The notes beneath the pieces are model-generated. The model did no database searches, was not told the origin of the DNA, and saw only the letters and a list, made by a program, of their open reading frames with translations. Below are positions 57,167-64,000 of a stretch of DNA of 64,000 nucleotides, in pieces. A program made the position numbers and the translations under genes. The stretch covers positions 62,001 through 126,000 of the forward strand of contig JAUYCF010000042.1 of NCBI GenBank assembly GCA_030692355.1, read 5' to 3'. The stretch's first letter is position 1. Every line of letters begins with the position of its first letter. The DNA comes from Thiobacillus sp. GTDB lineage: Bacteria; Pseudomonadota; Gammaproteobacteria; Burkholderiales; Thiobacillaceae.

Positions 57167-58453
57167 ATGAGCCAAGCCGAACTGAAGAAAAAAGCCCTCG
57201 ACTACCACCGCCTGCCCAAACCCGGCAAGCTCTCGGTGGAATCATCGAAGCCCTGCGCCACACAAGAAGACCTTTCGCTGGCCTACACCCCGGGTGTCGC
57301 GCAGCCGGTGCTGGAAATCGCGAAAAATCCGAAGAAGGCTTACGACTACACCAACAAGGGCAACCTGATCGCCGTGATCACCGACGGCACTGCAATCCTC
57401 GGCCTGGGCAACCTCGGCCCTTTGGCCGCCAAGCCGGTGATGGAAGGCAAGGGGGTACTGTTCAAACAGTTCGCCGGCATCGATGTTTACGATATCGAAG
57501 TCAACGCCAAAACGCCGCAGGATTTCATCAATGTGGTGGTGGCGATTGCACCAACCTTCGGCGGCATCAACCTTGAAGACATCGCCGCGCCGCACTGCTT
57601 CGAGATCGAAGCCGCGCTGAAGAAAAAGCTCGATATTCCGGTGTTTCATGACGACCAGCACGGCACCGCCGTGATCATCTGCGCCGGTCTCATCAATGCG
57701 CTGCACGTGCAGGGCAAGACGCTGGAAAGCGCGAAAATCGTCTGTCTCGGTGCGGGTGCGGCCGGCATCGCGTCGATGAAGCTGCTGGTGAAGATGGGCG
57801 CCAAAAAGAGCAATATCCTGCTGGTCGATTCCAAAGGGGTGGTGCACAAGGCGCGCACCGACCTCAACAGCTTCAAGAAAGGATTTGCGCGCACGACCCG
57901 ATTGCGCACGCTGGAAGAGGCGATGAACGGTGCCGACGTATTCGTCGGCGTGTCAGGCGCCAACCTGGTGAGCCCCGCGATGGTGAAAAGCATGGCCGAC
58001 AAGCCGGTGGTTTTCGCGCTCGCCAACCCCAATCCCGAGATCGCGCCGGAAAAGGCCCGTGCCGCGCGCAGCGATCTCATCATGGCGACCGGACGTTCGG
58101 ATTATCCCAACCAGGTCAATAACGTGCTGGGCTTTCCGTTCATCTTTCGCGGCGCGCTCGACGCGCGCGCGAAGCAGATCACTGATGACATGCTGATCGC
58201 CGCGGTGCATGCGCTGGCCGAACTGGCACGCGAGCCGGTGCCAGCCTCGGTGCTGAAGGCCTACAAGTTGAAGAAACTGGAGTTCGGCCCGGACTACATC
58301 CTGCCCAAGCCGTTTGATCCGCGCCTGGCCGAGCGCGTGCCGCAGGCCGTGGCAAAGGCTGCGTTGAAAAAGCCCGTAGTGAAGAAGGCGGTGGTCAAAA
58401 AGCCGGCCAAACCTGCTGCAGCCAAGGCAAAGGCGACAAGCAAGCCTCGCTAA
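57167..58453 (+). CDS. maeB: Malic enzyme (oxaloacetate-decarboxylating malate dehydrogenase)
   Basis: It converts malate to pyruvate and CO2 with reduction of NAD(P). The product is 428 residues. The catalytic domain has [19 protein letters not shown] and [20 protein letters not shown], and the nucleotide-binding fold has [17 protein letters not shown]. It lacks the phosphotransacetylase-like domain of long MaeB enzymes. The last 35 residues are a Lys/Ala/Pro-rich tail ([20 protein letters not shown] and onward) that is not part of the fold. Confidence 0.92.
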   Translation: MSQAELKKKALDYHRLPKPGKLSVESSKPCATQEDLSLAYTPGVAQPVLEIAKNPKKAYDYTNKGNLIAVITDGTAILGLGNLGPLAAKPVMEGKGVLFKQFAGIDVYDIEVNAKTPQDFINVVVAIAPTFGGINLEDIAAPHCFEIEAALKKKLDIPVFHDDQHGTAVIICAGLINALHVQGKTLESAKIVCLGAGAAGIASMKLLVKMGAKKSNILLVDSKGVVHKARTDLNSFKKGFARTTRLRTLEEAMNGADVFVGVSGANLVSPAMVKSMADKPVVFALANPNPEIAPEKARAARSDLIMATGRSDYPNQVNNVLGFPFIFRGALDARAKQITDDMLIAAVHALAELAREPVPASVLKAYKLKKLEFGPDYILPKPFDPRLAERVPQAVAKAALKKPVVKKAVVKKPAKPAAAKAKATSKPR

Positions 58454-58483
58454 GCCAGCCTGGCAGAAAATCCCAACCGTGCC

Positions 58484-58864
58484 GTGAAACCCATCGCGCG
58501 CCCCGTTTATCTCGATCTGTTCCGCATCCATTTGCCGCTTCCCGGCTGGGTGTCGATCATGCACCGGATATCTGGCGCGTTGCTGTTTGCAGCCCTGCCG
58601 CTCGGGGTGTGGGCCCTGTCGGTTTCGCTGTCGGGCGAGGCGGGCTTTCAGCGGATGGCCGACTGCGTAACGCATCCCTTGCCAAAACTGTTCCTGCTGC
58701 TTTTGATCTGGGCGTTTGCGCAGCATTTTTTCGCTGGCCTGCGGCACCTGGCACTGGATGTTCACTGGGGTCTTGACCTGCGTCGGGCGCGGCAAAGCAG
58801 CATTGCGGTTTTGTTGGCGAGCGGGCTGGTTACGCTGCTTGCCGCCTGGAGGCTGTTCGCATGA
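58484..58864 (+). CDS. sdhC: Succinate dehydrogenase cytochrome b556 subunit
   Basis: SdhC anchors succinate dehydrogenase and helps bind haem b and quinone. The product is 126 residues with three membrane helices. The N terminus RPVYLDLFRIHLPLPGWVSI with MHRISG is the family signature. Candidate haem ligands are His81 and His88 in HFFAGLRHLALD. It overlaps sdhD by 4 bases. Confidence 0.93.
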   Translation: MKPIARPVYLDLFRIHLPLPGWVSIMHRISGALLFAALPLGVWALSVSLSGEAGFQRMADCVTHPLPKLFLLLLIWAFAQHFFAGLRHLALDVHWGLDLRRARQSSIAVLLASGLVTLLAAWRLFA

Positions 58865-59220
58865 AGTCCACCACCGGCTCGCACACCGGCACTGGCAGCT
58901 GGTTGTTACAGCGCGCCACGGCAGTGGTGCTGGCGCTGGCTTTGCCTGTGCTGATGGTCTGTTTTCTGGCGGCTTTGCCGCTTGATTTCACCGGCTGGCG
59001 GACGCTGTTCGCGCCGCCATGGCTGCGCGTGCTGATGCTGCTGACGGTCGCGGCGCTGGCATTGCATGCATGGGTAGGAATGCGCGATATTTTCATGGAC
59101 TACGTTCATCACACAGGCCTGCGGCTGCTGCTGGTTCTGGCAGTGATCGTCACCCTGGCAGGCAGCGTGGTCTGGTTGGCCGTGATTTTGTTTGCGACGG
59201 CCTTGTGGGGCACGACATGA
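58861..59220 (+). CDS. sdhD: Succinate dehydrogenase membrane anchor subunit
   Basis: SdhD is the second anchor of complex II. The product is 119 residues with three membrane helices. His69 in [15 protein letters not shown] is the probable haem ligand, and the nearby Asp80-Tyr81 matches the quinone-site pair. It overlaps sdhC and sdhA by 4 bases each, so the three are translationally coupled. Confidence 0.92.
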   Translation: MKSTTGSHTGTGSWLLQRATAVVLALALPVLMVCFLAALPLDFTGWRTLFAPPWLRVLMLLTVAALALHAWVGMRDIFMDYVHHTGLRLLLVLAVIVTLAGSVVWLAVILFATALWGTT

Positions 59221-60971
59221 ACACGCGCCGCTTCGACGCGCTCATCATTGGCGGCGGCGGCGCCGGCCTGCGTGCGGCATTGCAGCTGGCGCGTTCCGAC
59301 TACAAGGTCGCGGTGGTATCGAAGGTGTTCCCGACGCGTTCGCACACGGTGTCGGCGCAGGGCGGCATCACCGCCGCGCTCGCCAACGTCGACGACGACC
59401 GCTGGGAATGGCACATGTACGACACGGTCAAGGGCGGCGACTGGCTGGGCGACCAGGACGCGATCGAGTTCATGTGCCGCGAAGCCGCTTCAGCCGTGTA
59501 TGAACTGGAGCACATGGGGCTGCCGTTTTCGCGCCTCGACAACGGCAAGATCTACCAGCGGCCGTTCGGCGGCCAGTCCAAGCATTTCGGCGGCGAGCAG
59601 GCGACGCGCACCTGTGCCGCCGCCGACCGCACCGGCCACGCGCTGCTGCACACGCTGTACCAGCAGAACATCGCCCACCGCACGCAGTTCTTCGACGAAT
59701 ATTTCGCACTCGACTTGATTCGCGACGCCGACGGCTATTGCCTCGGCGTCACCGCGATCTCCATCGAAACCGGCGAGCCGCTCCTGATCGAGGCGCGCAC
59801 CACGCTGCTCGCCACCGGCGGGGCAGGGCGCGTGTTCGGCAACAGCAGCAACGCCATGATCAACACCGGCGACGGCCTCGGCATGGTGCTGCGCGCCGGG
59901 CTGCCGCTGCAGGACATGGAATTCTGGCAGTTCCATCCCACCGGCATTGCCGGCGTGGGTTCGCTGATTACCGAAGGCGTACGCGGCGAGGGCGGCTATC
60001 TGCTGAACAGGAACGGCGAGCGCTTCATGGAGCGCTATGCGCCGCATGCCAAGGATCTGGCCGGGCGCGACGTCGTTACCCGTGCCATCGCCATCGAGAT
60101 CGCCGAGGGACGCGGCTGCGGTGCGCGTGGGGATCACGTCGATCTCAAGCTCGACCACCTGGGCGAAACGCTCATTGCCGAAAAACTGCCCGGCATCCGC
60201 GAACTGGCGGTCCGCTTCGCCGGCGTCGATCCTGCCAAGGCGCCGATTCCGGTCGCCCCCACCGCCCACTACATGATGGGCGGCATCCCAACCAACCTGC
60301 ATGGCCAGGTCGTCGCGCCGGCGCGTTTTGGCCCCGAGGAACCGGTGCCGGGCCTGTATGCCGTCGGCGAGTGCGCCTGCGTCTCGGTGCATGGTGCCAA
60401 CCGGCTGGGCGGCAACTCGCTGCTCGACCTGATTGTGTTCGGCCGCGCCGCAGGCCTGCACATGCTGGAATATTTGCGCGACAACCCTTACCCCCGTGCC
60501 TTGCCCGGCAATGCGGCCGATGCCAGCCTGGTGCGCTTGAATCGTTGGGAGCGCCCCGGCAGCGAACGCGTGGCGGCGATTACCGACGATCTCAGGCGCA
60601 TGATGCAGGTGCACGCCGGCGTATTCCGTACCGACGCGGTGCTGCGCGAGGGGCTGGAAAAACTGGATGCACTGGAAGACCGTCTGGCGCACGCCGGGCT
60701 GCAGGACACCAGCCGCGTCTTCAACACCGCGCGCATCGAGGCGCTGGAACTGGAAAACCTGATGGGTGTGGCACGCGCGACGCTGGTGTCGGCGATCCAC
60801 CGCACCGAGAGCCGCGGCGCGCATACGCGGGAGGATTTCCCTGCGCGCGATGACGCGCACTGGCTTAAGCACACGCTGTATTCGCGCGAGGGGGATCAGG
60901 TGGATGCCAAGCCGGTGCGCTTGAAGCCGCTGACGGTGGAGACCATCCGGCCGCAGGAGCGGGTGTATTGA
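59217..60971 (+). CDS. sdhA: Succinate dehydrogenase flavoprotein subunit
   Basis: SdhA oxidises succinate to fumarate with covalently bound FAD. The product is 584 residues. The FAD fold is [16 protein letters not shown] (about 10-25), the flavin-linking His is in [11 protein letters not shown], and active-site motifs [13 protein letters not shown] and [13 protein letters not shown] are present. The ATG overlaps the sdhD stop. Unusually, sdhB does not follow directly: 733 bases with a GIY-YIG gene and repeats intervene. Confidence 0.96.
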   Translation: MNTRRFDALIIGGGGAGLRAALQLARSDYKVAVVSKVFPTRSHTVSAQGGITAALANVDDDRWEWHMYDTVKGGDWLGDQDAIEFMCREAASAVYELEHMGLPFSRLDNGKIYQRPFGGQSKHFGGEQATRTCAAADRTGHALLHTLYQQNIAHRTQFFDEYFALDLIRDADGYCLGVTAISIETGEPLLIEARTTLLATGGAGRVFGNSSNAMINTGDGLGMVLRAGLPLQDMEFWQFHPTGIAGVGSLITEGVRGEGGYLLNRNGERFMERYAPHAKDLAGRDVVTRAIAIEIAEGRGCGARGDHVDLKLDHLGETLIAEKLPGIRELAVRFAGVDPAKAPIPVAPTAHYMMGGIPTNLHGQVVAPARFGPEEPVPGLYAVGECACVSVHGANRLGGNSLLDLIVFGRAAGLHMLEYLRDNPYPRALPGNAADASLVRLNRWERPGSERVAAITDDLRRMMQVHAGVFRTDAVLREGLEKLDALEDRLAHAGLQDTSRVFNTARIEALELENLMGVARATLVSAIHRTESRGAHTREDFPARDDAHWLKHTLYSREGDQVDAKPVRLKPLTVETIRPQERVY

Positions 60972-60981
60972 TGGGATGCTG

Positions 60982-61365
60982 GTCATTGCGAGGCGAAGCC
61001 GAAGCAATCCAGAGTGCGTGCGGATGAATTCGCCTAAGCAGCCCGTGGTCTACATCCTCGCCAGCAAGCGAAATGGCACGCTTTATATCGGCGTGACATC
61101 GGATCTCGTCAAGCGGATATGGCAGCACAAGAATGATTTGGCTGATGGATTCACAAAGCAATACTCGGTGCACCTGCTGGTCTATTACGAACTTGCCGAT
61201 GAGATGAGTGCGGCCATTGCGCGGGAAAAGCAGATCAAGGGTGGATCAAGGGCCAGGAAGATCGCTTTGATCGAATCGATGAATCCTGGCTGGCGCGATT
61301 TATATGACGACATACTTGGTTAGCGCACGTAGTCCTGGATTGCTTCGGCTGCGCCTCGCAATGAC
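60982..61365. mobile_element. GIY-YIG gene bounded by 31-bp inverted repeats
   Basis: The left repeat (60982-61012) begins GTCATTGCGAGGCG and ends GAAGCAATCCAG. The right repeat (61335-61365) is its reverse complement with one mismatch in 31 bases. Between them lies one intact GIY-YIG gene. The unit is 384 bases and interrupts the sdh operon. No target duplication is evident. Mobility is inference from the layout. Confidence 0.6.
61024..61323 (+). CDS. GIY-YIG domain nuclease-like protein
   Basis: The product is 99 residues, a single GIY-YIG domain. VYILASKRNGTLYIGVTSDL (residues 9-28) holds the two tyrosine motifs (VYI and YIG), RIWQH has the conserved Arg, and the Glu-containing AAIAREKQIKGG follows. 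This family (UvrC/Slx1-like small proteins) is very common in bacteria, often near short repeats, and its role is not settled. It lies between sdhA and sdhB in the sdh direction, within inverted repeats. Confidence 0.9.
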   Translation: MNSPKQPVVYILASKRNGTLYIGVTSDLVKRIWQHKNDLADGFTKQYSVHLLVYYELADEMSAAIAREKQIKGGSRARKIALIESMNPGWRDLYDDILG

Positions 61366-61689
61366 GGCTTACCCGGTCATTGCGAGCGACGCGAAGCAAT
61401 CCAGAATGCATGCGAAGTCGATGGCCCGTGAGTCACTTTGGCCTTCGGTACACCGCAACGATTGCTCAACCCAGCGTTTCCTTGGCGCGCGTAGTCCTGG
61501 ATTGCTTCGGCTTTGCCTCGCAATGACGGCTTGCCCGGTCATTGCGAGCGACGCGAAGCAATCCAGAATGCGTGCAAAGTCGATGGCCCGCGAGCTGCTT
61601 CGGCCTTCGGCTCCCCGCAACGATTGCTCGAACCAGCGTTTCATTGGTGCGCGTAGCCCTGGATTGCTTCGGCTGCGCCTCGCAATGAC
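61325..61689. repeat. 162-bp tandem repeat with nested 31/29-bp inverted units
   Basis: Two full units (61325-61486 and 61487-61648) and a 41-base partial unit (61649-61689) follow one another at exact 162-base spacing. Each unit starts with the CTGGATTGCTTCGGCT to CGCAATGAC element (61335-61365, 61497-61527, 61659-61689), followed by an inverted copy from GTCATTGCGAGCG to AATCCAG (61376-61404, 61538-61566) with about 10 bases between. An open frame of 134 codons through it is a by-product, since 162 is divisible by three. Confidence 0.88.
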
Positions 61690-61704
61690 AAAGGAGGGGC
61701 GTCT

Positions 61705-62400
61705 ATGAAATTCCGCCTCTACCGTTACTCCCCCGAGTCCGGCGAAAAGCCTTACATGCAGGATGTCGAGCTGGACATCGACCCCGTCGGCAAGATGCTG
61801 CTCGACGCGCTGCTGGCAATCAAGGCGCAGGACGAGACGTTGTCCTTGCGCCGCTCCTGCCGCGAGGGCGTGTGCGGGTCGGACGCGGTGAACGTCAATG
61901 GTCGCAACCGGCTGGCATGCATCACGCCCCTGTCCGAACTGAAAGAGCCCATCGAGGTGCGGCCGCTGCCGGGGCTGCCGGTGATCCGCGACCTGATCGT
62001 CGACATGGAGCCGTTCTACAGGCAGTACCGCTCGATCAAGCCCTGGCTCGTCAACGACGAACCCGAGCCGGAGGTCGAGCGCCTGCAAAGTCCTGCCGAC
62101 CGCGCGCTGCTCGACGGCGCCTACGAGTGCATCCTGTGCGCCTGCTGCACCACTTCATGCCCGTCGTTCTGGTGGAACCCGGAGACCTTCGTCGGCCCGG
62201 CCGGCCTGTTGCAGGCGTACCGCTTCATCGCTGATTCGCGCGACGAGGCGACCGCCGCGCGGCTCGACAACCTGGAAGACCCGTACCGGCTGTATCGCTG
62301 CCGCGGCATCATGAATTGCGTGGACGCCTGTCCCAAGGGGTTGAACCCGACAGCGGCGATCGGGCGCATCAAGTCGCTGCTGGTGAAACGTCGTGTCTGA
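61705..62400 (+). CDS. sdhB: Succinate dehydrogenase iron-sulfur subunit
   Basis: SdhB carries electrons from SdhA to quinone through three clusters. The product is 231 residues. The [2Fe-2S] ligands lie in SCREGVCGSDAVNVNG and NRLAC (about residues 51-73); the [4Fe-4S] and [3Fe-4S] ligands lie in CILCACCTTSCPSFWW and CRGIMNCVDACPKGLNP. The ATG follows AAAGGAGG at about 6 bases. It is set off from sdhA by the repeat region, so cotranscription is less certain than usual. Confidence 0.96.
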   Translation: MKFRLYRYSPESGEKPYMQDVELDIDPVGKMLLDALLAIKAQDETLSLRRSCREGVCGSDAVNVNGRNRLACITPLSELKEPIEVRPLPGLPVIRDLIVDMEPFYRQYRSIKPWLVNDEPEPEVERLQSPADRALLDGAYECILCACCTTSCPSFWWNPETFVGPAGLLQAYRFIADSRDEATAARLDNLEDPYRLYRCRGIMNCVDACPKGLNPTAAIGRIKSLLVKRRV

Positions 62401-62643
62401 TCGAGTGGCCTGGCGCTGCCGGCGCGGGCTGCTGGAGCTGGATCTCTGGCTGGGTGGCTTTTGGGCGGCGCACCGCGCTACACTTCAGCCCTGCGAGACG
62501 GCGGCGCTGGAGCGCCTGCTGGACCTGTCGGACATGGAGATCCTCGACCGGCTGCACAGCCGGTCGCCTGCGGGCGATGCCGGGCTGGAAATGCTGGTTC
62601 AACGTCTGCAACATTATCGAGCAGCAACATTTTTGGAATCGCA

Positions 62644-62647
<4 letters not shown>
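62393..62647 (+). CDS. sdhE: Succinate dehydrogenase assembly factor (SdhE/Sdh5 family)
   Basis: SdhE promotes covalent attachment of FAD to SdhA. The product is 84 residues. The family motif RGxxE appears as [17 protein letters not shown] (about residues 7-23), and SDMEILDRL follows at the usual spacing. It overlaps sdhB by 8 bases and gltA by 4, which is a common arrangement. Confidence 0.93.
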
Positions 62648-63942
<1,295 letters not shown>

Positions 63943-63957
63943 CGATTCCCGTCTCGC

Positions 63958-64000
63958 ATGAGCGCACCTGACTGGCAGCTGACTTCGCCGCTGTATGCCG
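63958..64000 (+). CDS. sucA: Start of a probable 2-oxoglutarate dehydrogenase E1 (sucA)
   Basis: An ATG at 63958, 15 bases after the gltA stop, opens a frame of 14 codons to the window edge: MSAPDWQLTSPLYA. The SPLY segment resembles the start of betaproteobacterial SucA, and sucA follows gltA in many of these genomes. The call rests mainly on position. Confidence 0.55.
   Translation, partial: MSAPDWQLTSPLYA

Noticed and set aside
61325-61689. Possible CRISPR array
   Set aside because: There are only two and a bit units of 162 bases, with spacers that are themselves repeated and inverted copies inside each unit. No cas genes are nearby.
61304-61708. 134-codon open frame with internal protein repeats before sdhB
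   Set aside because: It is the translation of the 162-bp DNA tandem repeat, open only because the period is a multiple of three. There is no ribosome site or family resemblance.

Overview
The window reads as about 64 kb of chromosome from a motile, respiratory, nitrate-reducing betaproteobacterium. GC content is high and gene packing is dense. The nuoN-DUF2818 pair, the cysE-iscRSUA-hscBA-fdx-iscX order, the narXL-narK1K2-GHJI cluster and the hexameric-type citrate synthase next to sdhCDAB-sdhE all fit the Nitrosomonadales/Hydrogenophilales (Thiobacillus- or Sulfuricella-like lineages). That placement is inference from gene content; no rRNA or tRNA gene is visible.

Layout. (1) 1-3039, plus strand: end of the complex I operon (nuoM partial, nuoN), a DUF2818 membrane protein and a small S4 RNA-binding protein. 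(2) 3122-19085, minus strand: anaerobic nitrate respiration. The sensor/regulator pair narX-narL, two transporters narK1 and narK2, the narGHJI reductase and a membrane-anchored cytochrome c are followed upstream by an AF1514-like small protein and mutS. (3) 19645-42832, plus strand: a signal transduction and chemotaxis island. It holds a large PAS histidine kinase with its LuxR-type regulator, a receiver without its phospho-acceptor, three MCPs, cheY, a STAS protein, cheA, cheW, cheR, cheD, cheB, a damaged PAS/receiver locus carrying an inverted EAL fragment, two more PAS kinases, and a STAS plus REC-PP2C-HATPase pair that resembles a partner switch. (4) 42926-51165: suhB (minus), trmJ, cysE and the complete ISC iron-sulfur assembly operon. 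IscR-type boxes precede both cysE and iscR, and two palindromic repeats lie inside the operon. (5) 51285-57080: a small orphan DNA-binding-like protein, then flhB (short form), flhA, flhF, a flhG-like gene lacking a Walker A motif, and fliA. (6) 57167-64000: malic enzyme, sdhCDA, a GIY-YIG gene bounded by 31-bp inverted repeats and followed by a 162-bp tandem repeat, sdhB, sdhE, gltA and the first codons of a probable sucA.

The genes fit together as an electron-transport economy: NADH and succinate dehydrogenases feed quinol to nitrate reductase, with TCA-cycle enzymes and Fe-S assembly in support. A flagellar and chemotaxis apparatus would steer the cell. The most unusual items are the antisense EAL scar inside a receiver gene, MshEN-like repeats inside CheA, FlhB without its autocleavage domain beside a FlhG-like protein without a P-loop, and the TIR-bounded GIY-YIG element that splits the sdh operon.
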